Positions 54,342 to 64,000 of a stretch of DNA of 64,000 nt are shown one piece after another (the first letter of the stretch is position 1; each line of letters starts with the position of its first letter). Origin of the DNA: Triatoma infestans (taxonomy: Eukaryota; Arthropoda; Insecta; Hemiptera; Reduviidae); contig JAAEAF010001990.1 of NCBI GenBank assembly GCA_011037195.1, forward strand, positions 1-64,000, read 5' to 3'. The notes under the pieces were generated by a model. That model was not told the origin of the DNA and made no database searches. It was given only the letters and a program-made list of their open reading frames with translations. The position numbers and the translations under genes were made by a program.

Positions 54342-55128
54342 TAGGCATCACCATGGGATCTGATAGTACGTTATCTACTAAAATTCCTCAACCGGAAGTA
54401 TCACTTTACTAGTTTATTTTTACTTTTTTGCATTTTTCTCAAAAATGGCTCCGACGATTTTCTTCAAACTACGTATATCAACTACACATACAATGAGCTA
54501 CAACTTTTATTTGAAACATTTCTCTAGGAAAATTCATTTAAGGGCAATTATGGGGGAAGGGATTGGGGTTAGATTTTCCTCTAAAGTGCTATTTCAGTTT
54601 ATTAGAAAATTCTGTCATCTAAATAACGTTAATGAGAATTAAATGTGTTGTTGAAATTTCGAGTTTGAAAAATATCGGATAAACGGAAATGCGTTTACAT
54701 TACCACTTTACTAAATGATTTTTTTTCACTTTTTCGCGATTTTCTCAAAAAATGGCTGCGACGATTTTCTTCAAACATCAATATAAACTACACATACAAA
54801 GAAGTACAACTTTAATTTAAAACATTTCTCTGGGAAACTTCATTTAAGGGTACTTTTAGGGGAGGGATGGGGTTACGTTTTTTCTAAAGTGGTATCATAA
54901 TTGATTATATAATTCTATCATCTAAACAAAATTAATTAGAAATAAATAGATGTCCGAAATTCTGAGTTTCTAGAAAATCAGTAAACCGGAAGTACTCTTT
55001 TACTGAACATTTTTTTTCAGTTTTGGACGAATTTTATTAAATTTATTACACAAACTATAAAATTTGTCAATTATAATTTTGAGAATTGGAATACGAGAAA
55101 ATTGTGTGAGTGTTTCACATCAGATTTT
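54342..55128 (+). mobile_element. M-repeat, 5' truncated
   Basis: Starts within the element at gcatcaccatgggatctgat and runs through two core units (54380, 54690) to the end block with a T run. Diverged from the other copies at the end (aatacgagaaaattgtg). Confidence 0.75.
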
Positions 55129-55179
55129 TAACTATCACTTCTTCATCAATATCATCATTATCATTTGAACTGATTACAT

Positions 55180-55960
55180 TTTTACTTTCTCTCATGACTG
55201 CGGTTGTGTCATAATTGCGAAACTAATTTTTCCAGAGAAATGCTTATTTGGAGGTCCTCTGAACACGCAAAAAACTATTTTTGTTCGTGAGGAGAATTCA
55301 AAAAAGGAGAAACGCAGAAAATTGACCAGACAATGTTGTCCCTTGGAGACCTTGATCAAAATCAAACCGAAAGTAGTTCATTGAATGAAATGTTCACTTT
55401 GTCTCAATTTTCACTAAAAGACTCTAATGTTTTCTCCAAACATAGTATAACACACAATATACATTTTTTTGAGCCTTCGGTTTCGGCTGGCTGGGACTTT
55501 CTTTCCTCTAAAGTGCCATTTCTTGTTCTTTATATTGTGCGCTCGTTTTCATTTACTACTAGAAGTAATTAAAGGTTTGCAAAAAATTCCTAGTTTGTAG
55601 AAAATCGGTCAACCAGAAATACCGGAAATTCACTGTTTTGCCAATTTCTCGATCACGGCTGTACAGTTAGTACTTAAAATTAGTATTGCATCTACACAGG
55701 TTGACAGTTTTTATAGAAATATTTATCAAAGAATATTCTTGTGAAGGGGATTTTGTGTGTGAAACGCGAGCTGAGGGCTGCCCTCATAACTAGCCAGTTT
55801 GTGTAACAAATGGTTTGAGCAAATTTATATGTTAAATGTGAACAACTGAACACTCATTTATACCAACAATTAAAATATATTGTTTGATTAAATTTTTTGA
55901 GAATTGCATTAAGTTGTCTTAAAATAGGGTCTTTCAAAATAGTTTTTTTTTTAGTTATAT
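55180..55960. other. Intron 1 of gene D, old M-repeat traces
   Basis: Blocks such as gaaaatcggtcaaccagaaa at 55600 and cctctaaagtgccatttctt at 55508 are weak M-repeat matches. The frame at 55333-55572 is not supported. Confidence 0.4.
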
Positions 55961-57740
55961 AAAATGGTTTTGTAATGAACCTCTTAGTTACAGCCTCAAA
56001 TTATTTTTATTTTCTAGAATGAAATTACATTTTTTTTTTGTAATTATATCCCGACGTTTCGACACTATCAAGGGAAAAACTCTTTTTACTTTATCTTACT
56101 CCTAGTAAGAGGAAGTATTGTAATCGTGTCAAATTTTCGATATCGAGTTTTCACCGGAAATATCCGTTTTGATGTCCCCTGAGTCCAAAAAAGTGGTTTT
56201 TAGCAAATGGTAGTGTGTGTGTGTGTCTGTGTGTATGTATGTGAACAGCATAGCTCAAAAACGAAAAACCGTAGAAAGTTGAAACTTGATATTCCGTCTA
56301 GGTATAATCATGGCATCTGACAGTGGGTCACCTGTCAAAATTCCTCAACCGGAAGTACCACTTTACTTGTAGGTTTTTTTTACTTTTTTGCAATTTTCTC
56401 GAAAATGGCTCCAACGATTTTCTTCAAACTTGGTATGTCAACTACACATACAAAGAGCTACAACTTTTATTTGAAACATTTCTCTGGGAAAATTCGTTTA
56501 AGGGCACTTACGGGGAAGAGGTGGGGTTAAGTAAATCTGAAGTGCTATTTAAGTTTATTAAAAAATTCTGACATCTAAATAATGTTAATTAGAATTAAAT
56601 ATGTTGTTGAAATTCCGAGTTTGACAAAAATCGGATAACCGGAAGTGCGTTTACTTTACCACTTTTACTACATGATTTTTTTCACTTTTTCGCGATTTTC
56701 TCAAAAATGGCTTCGACGATTTTCTTGAAACATCCTACATAAACTACACATACAAAGTTCTACAACTTTTATTCAAAACATTTCTTTGGGAAAATTCATT
56801 TAAGTGCACTTTTGGAGAAGGGGTGGGGTTATGTTTTTCTCTAAAGTGCTATCATAGTTGATTATACAATTCTATCATCCAAACAAAATTATTTAGAAAT
56901 AAATAGATGGCTAAAATTTCGAGTTTCAAGAAAATTAGTAAACCAGAAGTGGGCTTTTACTGAACGGTTTTTTAGTTTTCGTCGCATTTGAATTAATTTG
57001 GTACACAAACTATAAAATTTGTCAATTATAATTTTGATAAGTGGAGTAAGAGAAAGTTGTGTGAGTGTTTCACACCAGATTTTTTTTTGTTTTTTGAATT
57101 TTAACAATCTAAAATTTTAACAATATATAAATTTTAATTGTTCATAAAGATAAATATTTTTATTTTACTATAATTAAATTGTCCAACAAATTAGATGTAC
57201 CAACCGTCTGTTTATAGCAAGTTGTCATATATTTTCATAATTTTGAAACCAGTTATTAAGGTAGGTCCAGATGAAATTTTTTTTTGGTTGATTAAGTAAC
57301 TATGTGTTAATAGTCCTGTTTATTATTTTAAAAAACTAATTGTTTTTGTTATATTGATTGAAAGAATTAATCAGAGTACTCGTGCTGATTTTAAAATATG
57401 AGGACCACGTGGTGCCAATATTAATATTTAGTATATATTTGTGTATATTAAAAATATACATTTTTTTTTTATTGTTAGTTTTGACCTGTAAAAAATTATT
57501 ATATAATTAGGGACATTAGTGTTAAATTTTTTTTATTAAATTCATTATATGCTTTAAGTGATTTTAAACTTACTGTATTATTGAGTTCCACCTTATCCCA
57601 GTGTGAGCTGGTGGTTAACTGATTTGAAAACTAAAAGTGTCGAAACGTAGAGATATAATAGTAAAAAAAAAAAATGTAATTTCATTCTAGAAAAATAAAA
57701 ATAATTTGAGACTGCACTAAGGTTCCATTACCATATAAAT
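55961..57740. repeat. Fold-back repeat (family P4) holding an M-repeat
   Basis: Inverted arms at 55970-56065 and 57635-57740 (ttctagaatgaaattacat; gtgtcgaaacgt next to atataat). The cgaaacgtcggg segment is like the hammerhead 3' half, but the CUGAAGA half is cut off on the left by the M-repeat and decayed on the right (ctgatttgaaaact). Confidence 0.45.
56083..57088 (+). mobile_element. M-repeat, full length
   Basis: Reference copy, about 1.0 kb. Left end: actttatcttactcc next to a palindrome (cctagtaagagg). Then a leader ending in a TG microsatellite (56212-56240), core unit 1 (56345-56630), core unit 2 (56640-56950) and the right end ggagtaagagaaagttgtg. Short inverted subterminal repeats, a palindrome near one end, a microsatellite and tandem core units fit non-autonomous Helentron/Helitron-like elements; this class assignment is inference. 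Confidence 0.65.
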
Positions 57741-58647
57741 TGTACAAAACAGCCATAAATCTACACTAATATAAAAAAAGAAGTTTTTTGTTTTATATAA
57801 AACTTTTAATTTAAATTATTTACAATGTAAAAGATATTACAAAATTATTGATTTCTTTGAGCATTCCTTTCAAAACTTCCAATTACATTAAAGAGATATC
57901 TTTGAGATAAGGCTATTCAAGATAAGGGGAAATTAAGAATGATAAAAAAGTATTCATGGATTTGTTTATTATTTAAATAGATAATGTGCCAATGAAAAAT
58001 CCAATGTCATTTTCCAAATTAGGGAGTAAACTAAAAGGATGATTAACTGGAGAATAAAGAAGATCATTCAAGTTGTACTGTGAAGTAATCTCGTTAGAAA
58101 CCTCAGAAGATTAATGAGTTTAATGAGAATATTGGTTGTAAGGTTGAAGTTCGATCAGCTGATCATAACAATATTTGATGCTCATGTTCACGGTGCACGA
58201 ACAGAACTGGCTTCTCAACAGAATTAACTAATTTAAACTTATTTCAACCAAATTAAACCTTTTCTAATGTGTAACCTTATTTTGTATCATTTTTCCTAAT
58301 AATTCATTACTTTGAAGTATTTAAACCAATTCCAACCAAGTAATTCTAATTTTACTGTATGAGACCGCATTGTACACTTCAACTTTTTTCTTAAATAATT
58401 CATTATTCTCTTTGAACAAATAAACCATTTTTCACTATTTACTCAAATTAAACCTTTTTTTTTTTTAAACGTCTTGATCACACACATTTTGATTTTGATA
58501 ATTTTTCTTTAAATTTGGAATCTCTAAAAGATGCTACATAATTCAGCTAAATAATGGATATAAATATTAGTGGTTGTGATTATTAAAATGGCACTTTAAA
58601 GTTTCAAGTAAAAGTGAGTTTTTTATATGAGCAGTTGGCATTCCAAC
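57741..58647. other. AT-rich intron 1 of gene D
   Basis: No recognisable feature. Confidence 0.45.
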
Positions 58648-58664
58648 ATTGGATTGAAGTTTAA

Positions 58665-58876
58665 GTAAATAAAGTAAAGGTAAATTTAAAGTAAATTCTT
58701 TCAGGCGGGCTTAACGTCCAACTACCCCAAAACAACGTGGACGGGGTCGGAAGCACCTACTTTACTAATAACATTTTTTAAACAAATATAAAATTTAGCA
58801 GTATATACGCTGGACTCGAACTGGCGTCCTCCCACTTATAAGTCCATGCTCATAACCACTACACCACACCCGTCCC
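58665..58876 (-). mobile_element. tRNA-headed SINE with target duplication
   Basis: Minus strand: A box tggtgtagtggttatgagc, B box agttcgagtccagc, body to cttaagcccgcctga-like end. Flanks attggattgaagtttaa (58648-58664) and attggattaagtttaa (58877-58892) form a duplication of about 16 bp with one indel. The head lacks a matched acceptor stem, so it is not a tRNA gene. Confidence 0.7.
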
Positions 58877-59216
58877 ATTGGATTAAGTTTAATGAATTCC
58901 CTTAAATACAGTGCCGCCACCTAGAGCTGCTGGACGTTATATTCTTATTTTCTCACACCAGTCTATTGCTTTATTAAATGCTGTTCCTAAATAAATACAC
59001 ACGTTTTTATTATTTGCTTGCTATAAATATAGCGCTAACTTTGAAGTAAAATAAAATTCAATATTTCTGATTGCTCTTGTTTTCAACAACACTGTTCTTG
59101 TGTTTTATCTATTTAAATAGATTCTGATGATATTTAAAAAGAATTTTGAATAAGCTGTTTTAATTAAAACCACTTCTTTCCGAAATAATAACACATAATA
59201 GGTTATGATTACTTAC

Positions 59217-59267
59217 TCGAACCAAGCACACCAAAAAGAGCATTAACACTGTTCGTTTGAGCACCAT
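59217..59267 (-). CDS. Gene D, exon 1: signal-peptide exon
   Basis: ATG at 59267, 17 codons to CGA|GTAAGTAA at 59217: MVLKRTVLMLFLVCLVR. Basic N-terminus and hydrophobic core fit a signal peptide. Phase 0; joins to AGT at 52388 as LVR-SQVTPED, with cleavage expected near there. Gene position, exon size and phase parallel genes A-C, though the sequence is not alike. A TATA box lies upstream. Intron 1 is 6.8 kb. Confidence 0.65.
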
Positions 59268-59303
59268 ATTGGTAGTAATAGTTAATCAGTAAGATTATCT
59301 AGA

Positions 59304-59312
59304 ATATATATG
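59304..59312 (-). promoter_or_regulatory. TATA box of gene D
   Basis: catatatatt on the minus strand, about 40 bases before the ATG at 59267, followed by cttactgattaac as a possible initiator. The block shared by genes A-C is absent. Confidence 0.45.
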
Positions 59313-59319
59313 GGCTGAA

Positions 59320-60264
59320 AGGGATTAGTGTAGAGTGTTCCCCAATTATATCTGAGGTGCCATATCAATCATACATTCCGCCATACTTTACTTCGCATTA
59401 TTAACAAGAATGATTGTTATCTAATTATATAAACAACATTATATTATTGTTACATAAACAATGGATACCTCCCATTCTACAATCATCATATAACTCACAA
59501 TAACTTCCATCCACAAAAAAAATTGGTTTAATATAAAAAATAGTTAAATAAGTCACAATACTTCTCTCTCACTGAATTTATTACAATTCAAATTGACAAA
59601 AGTTATTTCAAACTAGCAATTTGTACAAAATAGTTACCTTTAAAACACACTAGGTAGTGGGAAGCTGCACAGTATAAATTGACACACCACAAAACTGTAA
59701 CACTCCAAAAATATAGTTTTGACCAACTTTAGATATTAATCTAAGGTCTCACAACTCGTCCAAAAAGTAGCGGTCATTGTCCCATTCTTAACATTCTTCT
59801 TCTTAAGAAGTGGAGACCACAGATCTCCCTACTTAGCCTTCACATTCCCTAATATATGCCATTGTGTTAATCACCAACCATATATCTGTGCTCGAGGAAT
59901 CTTCAGTAAAAATTTCGAAGATGTAGGAAATCGGTTTATTTTACAATTATAATAGTCGCAGAAAGAGTATACAGGTTGATTTGTGTTGATTTTTCAATAA
60001 AATATCTATTTATAAGAATGAGTAATACAAAGGTCACTTTCTACAATACGCTGTCATGCTGCTACAATAGAATATCGCTTTCACCGGTGGCGCGATCAGT
60101 CTATTCTCTCTTTTCAAAGTGTCTACACAAGTTGGTCAAAACTGTTCATACATTTCTTCAACATGTAGCGATAATTGACTAGCGATAACAGGTGAGGAAC
60201 GGTTTGTCATTTTTCTTCTTTTTTTTGTATCTTTTTTAAATTTTAAAGTTGACCAGATCAACCT
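59320..60264. other. Upstream region of gene D, nothing recognised
   Basis: AT-rich. The frame at 59976-60182 is not supported by any motif. Confidence 0.4.
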
Positions 60265-60500
60265 ATTTTTTACTTTCTCTTATTCCTAGTAAGTAGAAAT
60301 ATTGCGATCGTATCAAATATTCGGAATTGAGCTTCCATCGGAAGTACATGTTTTGAGGTCCCCTGAGTCCGGAAAAATGTTTATAACGAATGGTCTCTCT
60401 CTTTTTCTCTTTGTATATATATGTGTTTGCGTGTGCCTGTGTGTGAGACCGTGTTTTTTTAATTTTTGTTTTAAATTGTCTGGGAAGCCCTATGCTATCC
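60265..60500 (+). mobile_element. M-repeat 5' fragment
   Basis: actttctcttattcctagta at the start, gaggtcccctgagtccgg and a TG-rich region. Truncated at about 60500. Confidence 0.65.
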
Positions 60501-60529
60501 AAAGCCCTTCTGAGCTCATATAGCTACCC

Positions 60530-60710
60530 CAAAGTTCGGAGCCTTCTCAGTGCACTGCCGGCCTCCGGACAGTGTTCTCTCATTATAGACAACAGTGTCC
60601 ATCACTGAGAGCTGTAAAAGGCTCCTAGGAAGAAAAATATCTAAGGGCAGCAGCTGGACTCAAACCCGGGTCCTCAGCGTTGTGAAATTATTCGGGTGAT
60701 GAGTTGTAGT
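60530..60710 (-). mobile_element. tRNA-headed SINE, partial head
   Basis: Minus strand: B box cccgggtttgagtccagc, body ctaggagccttttacagc, gtgatggacactg and ctgtccggaggccggcag. Related to 8485-8719. Confidence 0.65.
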
Positions 60711-61261
60711 GCAGCGGTAGCTTGTAGTGGTTTGAGCGGTTTTGTGAGTATAGTCGCTTTGAAATTTGAGGATACCTTATAATTATACCCTAGCGTTGTA
60801 ATTCGGCTTTCTGCATATCATAAAATATTTTTGCAGAACCTGAGAGCTTAAGTGCTGGTATTTCTAATTTTGCAGCATCGTCCTAGCCAGAAAGGCTGGC
60901 GCAATGCTAGCCTTAGGTATTTATTGTGAGGATAGTATACCAAGTGAAAGAAAATCATTGATGCCATTTTCGTGAATACTGCGAAAAGCTAAATGGCACT
61001 TTTGTTTGATCTATTTTCGCTCGAAAACTTGGAGTCTCATACACCAGTAATAAGTTAAAGTACCTAAACGGAATCCCAACTTTGATTTTTCATTTTTTGT
61101 TATACGTTGGACACATACTAACACGGTCTCAGGGAAGGGATTAGCTCAGTGGTAGAGTGCCTGACTAGCAACTTGATGGATGCCAGAAATATATTTTATT
61201 TCAAGAAAATGTAACATTTGCTGGCAAAAGGGACTATTCATCAGGTAGAAGACCACTATTA

Positions 61262-61525
61262 TCAGTTAGAGCTCATGAACTTGTTAGCATTGTCTACTCT
61301 TTGGTCTAGGAACAAAGCGCAATGGCTCATTTGGTCTAGGAAATCGGTCACACTGGCTGAATTTTCGCCATCGAAGATGGGTAAACTATTTATTAATTGT
61401 AAATTTCTCAAGGGGCTAGCAGGTTGATTGCTGAGAATGGCAGTAGGATTGGCTAATTGCTGCTGAGCAAGTAAATATTCTAAAGCAGCGTCGATTCCCA
61501 TATCTTGTCCATTAACCTTGTACAT
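61262..61525 (-). pseudogene. gag-like fragment of an LTR retroelement
   Basis: Minus-strand frame of 87 codons starting MYKVNGQDMGIDAALEYLL. The segment LPIFDGENSASVTDFLDQM resembles the start of insect LTR-retroelement gag domains. It is cut after about 70 codons where the inverted arm begins, so only the N-terminus remains. Inactive. Assignment rests on one short motif. Confidence 0.45.
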
Positions 61526-61884
61526 TTTTGAAATGAATGAATTACTTGGGAAAAGATTATATTTTTCAAAATGTCTACGCAGCTGGATTAAATTGCTGCC
61601 AATAGAAACGTTATTATCGCATAATATCTTTTAATTTGCGATATTAAGAACACTCATAAATTCAAGATTGGGGTACAGTGGTACAAATACAAAATTTTTA
61701 AAAATGAAATTCAATAGAAAATTCAATTATGGGAAATATTTGAGATATTTTCACTGAGAAAATTATTGAAAAAAAAAATTATCTGATGGATAATTTTTGT
61801 AATTAATTAATTGAAAATTTTACATACTTGTTAATTTGTGGATTCCGGTTGATAAAATATCCCAAACAGCTGGCAGCAATGTAA

Positions 61885-62125
61885 TGTGTTTAGTGTGATG
61901 TTTTGTGTAATTTGTGTAGCAAGGGCGGTTTAGAAAAAGAGGCTTGTAAGTATATATGCTTAAGAGAGAAGTATCAGAAATAAGAAGCAGTCACCGCTGC
62001 TAACAATAAATATATTCTATTAAAATAATAACTACAAGTTATTTGCAAAAATATTATAAACTTATTAATATATTGTAGAAAAGGCACTGATGCTAAGAGA
62101 GCGAAAAAACAAGTGTTCTGCTTGA
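61885..62125 (-). mobile_element. LTR of the same retroelement
   Basis: Matches 41204-41445 in reverse, from tgttttttcgctctcttagc to the acattac end. The gag-like frame follows on the minus strand, as expected downstream of a 5' LTR. Confidence 0.55.
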
Positions 62126-62794
62126 ATGTCTACAACAGACTGTCCTGAAAAAATGCCTTCTAATTGTTCGTTCAAATCTTTCCCTGTGAGAAGAAAGAGT
62201 AGACAATGCTAACAAGTTCATGAACTCTAACTGATAATAGTGGTCTTCTACCTGATGAATAGTCCCTTTTGCCAGCAAATGTTACATTTTCTTGAAATAA
62301 AATATATTTCTGGCATCCATCAAGTTGCTAGTCAGGCACTCTACCACTGAGCTAATCCCTTCCCTGAGACCATGTTAGTATGTGTCCAACGTATAACAAA
62401 AAATGAAAAATCAAAGTTAGGATTCCGTTTAGGTACTTTAACTTATTACTGGTGTATGAGACTCCAAGTTTTCGAGCGAAAATAGATCAAACAAAAGTGC
62501 CATTTAGCTTTTCGCAGTATTCATGAAAATGGCATCAATGACTTTCTTTCACTTGGTATACTATCTTCACAATAAATACCTAACATTTATTTGAAATATT
62601 TGCCAGAGAAAATAAATTTTTAGTGAAAGCTGTGGTAAAAGTAGCATTAACCTTTCCTCTAAATACCACTGTAGTATAATGTATAACATTTAACATAGGG
62701 TAGTTTTGCAAATTCTATCTGGAATGAAATGGAAGTGTCCAGTATTGAACAACCTTGGAATATTCAACCTGGGGAGAATAAAGATCAGAGTTTG

Positions 62795-62890
62795 TTCAGT
62801 GATAGCCCGCTTCATTTTGTGTTCATCGGCTCGTTTTGGATGTTCGTCTATCTTCAGGTTGCCTCATAAACAGTGTGTATCACATTATGC
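62795..62890 (-). repeat. Decayed Penelope-type end (P3)
   Basis: gtgatagcccgcttcatttt, then a degraded hammerhead-like region (ctgaagatagacgaacatcc on the minus strand). Stem II no longer pairs. Confidence 0.4.
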
Positions 62891-64000
62891 AGTGACCACA
62901 AAGTGAAGCGGCACTCATATTTTCCAGTCGTATTACAAGAAAGATACAAGAATATCCGACGTATGAATTACAAATGCATTGTTAAGAATGACTTATTTCC
63001 GATACATTGCCAGACTGGAGGCGAGCAGCACTTTTCAGGATTAGTATACACATACTAATTTAATAAGAGAAATACTACGATTTTTGAAATGGAATTTTCA
63101 CCGAAATTACATGTCAACTTCTTCAATGTATGAAAAATATTTTTAATTAGTGTGTTTATGTAGTGAATGTGCAGCAACTTGTGCTCCTAACCTCATTAAC
63201 TATATGCATTAATTTGTTAACACTTTCATTGAAACATTATGTTCAGAAAATTGTGTTTCTGAGAAGGGGCGATCAAGGGGGGCATGTATCCCACACTTCC
63301 CCCTAAACTGTTACTTCATAATACTGAATCGGATACTTACTATTTAATAAAAAAAACAGAAATATTTAGTTAATTAAATTTAATTTTTGAAAAAATCTGC
63401 TGGCCGGAAGTCTGGGTCAAACTGTGCATTACAATTAAGATCGACTCGGGATAATCATTTTATCTCTGGCAGAAGAAAAGCAAATCAAAGTCTTGTCAGG
63501 GTTCCGTCCATTGATCAGAATTACTGTGAACGGAGAGTAGGTATGGCGAATAAAATGGCCGGATGAACGGTCAGAATGTGAATTAAAAAAAATATGTAGT
63601 TACTTTCATTTTCTATTAAAATACAAGCGAAGAAAAGAAACTACAAGTAATTCATGGCATGGAAAATCAGTATGTCGTGTATAAAATATGTATATAGGTA
63701 GTGAAAAACATTTAACACGAAACTGAGGGAACCCAAATATTTTTTCATGTTAAAAGAATTTCCTTTGTATTCGTCCAGATTTCTCTGCCATTCTACACAT
63801 AAAAAAATAAGTTTATGTATTAAAATTATATAAGATAAAAAAATACAAACACAAAATTCACCGAATTCGAACCCTAACTGAAATGTTTTGATAATGGCGG
63901 TACCTTTACCTACTCAAAGACAAGCGGAAACCTAGCAACAGTGACAGTCATTGTTTACTTTGTTTCGCCTAACGAAAATAATAAGCCAAAAAATCTGTGT
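62891..64000. other. Unassigned window end
   Basis: AT-rich; a weak M-repeat trace at 63060-63120 (ggaattttcaccgaaattac). No gene recognised. Confidence 0.4.

Larger units (their letters stand above)
60928..62590. repeat. Large inverted repeat containing LTR-element parts
   Basis: Arms 60928-61307 and 62205-62590 match in reverse over about 380 bp with few changes. Each arm includes a tRNA-like SINE head (gattagctcagtggtagagt at 61141; its complement at 62334-62353) and the retroelement segment gcaaaagggactattcatca. The spacer holds a gag-like frame and an LTR. Confidence 0.7.

Noticed and set aside
58800..58876. Possible tRNA gene
   Set aside because: It has good A and B boxes, but the acceptor stem does not pair and a SINE body with target duplications follows.
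61134..61200. Possible tRNA gene
   Set aside because: Only the 5' half of a tRNA-like head; duplicated in inverse at 62320-62350 within a repeat.
1..64000. CRISPR array, rRNA or bacterial-type operon
   Set aside because: No regular short repeats with unique spacers, no rRNA segments and no closely packed long frames were seen.

Overview
The window looks like arthropod, most likely insect, nuclear DNA. It is AT-rich, has long introns, and carries an insect-style repeat load: R1, I and RTE type LINEs, Penelope-like elements, tRNA-headed SINEs, DDE transposon remnants and TTAA or TA flanked MITEs. The species cannot be fixed from sequence alone; a hemipteran-like genome is an inference. There are no bacterial operons, no CRISPR array and no rRNA. 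About two thirds of the window can be traced to mobile DNA.

The only convincing host genes form a head-to-tail cluster on the minus strand. They encode small secreted, helix-rich proteins that I do not recognise. Reading 3' to 5' on the plus strand: gene A has only its signal-peptide exon here (3788-3832); gene B has exons 27302-27346, 8795-9079 and 5913-6161; gene C has exons 41690-41734, 33427-33708 and 33050-33298; gene D is a divergent member with exons 59217-59267, 52101-52388 and 45213-45362. All use the same plan: a signal-peptide exon, a helical exon of 94-96 codons, and a last exon, all joined by phase-0 introns. B and C end in an identical hydrophobic tail like a GPI-anchor signal. 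A, B and C share a promoter block next to the start codon, so they are probably co-regulated. B and C also share their 3' flanks.

Mobile layout by region. 1-5.2 kb: LINE fragment, two fold-back pairs of Penelope-type ends, an LTR-like repeat and a fragment of a microsatellite-bearing repeat (called M-repeat below). 6.2-8.7 kb: an R1-type LINE and a SINE that enlarge gene B intron 2. 9.2-12.7 kb: a fold-back Penelope-like element interrupted by a LINE with a 14-bp target duplication. 13.3-16.4 kb: an I-type LINE with RNase H, and another LINE on the minus strand. 17.6-19.4 kb: an R1-type LINE 5' half fused to the LTR-like repeat. 20-26.6 kb: SINE, an RTE-type LINE with an open RT frame, a piggyBac-type MITE and a mariner-type transposase relic. 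32-41.5 kb: LTR-like repeat, Penelope-type ends, a Penelope-like element with RT and GIY-YIG remnants, a segmental duplicate of 23-25 kb, a TA-flanked MITE and an LTR. 42.5-57.7 kb: SINE, I-type LINEs (one with a nested LINE), a 2-kb M-repeat palindrome and further M-repeats. 58.6-62.9 kb: SINEs and an inverted LTR-element arrangement.

The most interesting signals are the secreted-protein cluster and hammerhead-ribozyme-like folds in three families of Penelope-type ends. The folds share CUGAAGA, a stem II, GAAA, a tiny self-complementary stem III, GUC and a closing stem I, and they show wobble or compensating changes between copies.
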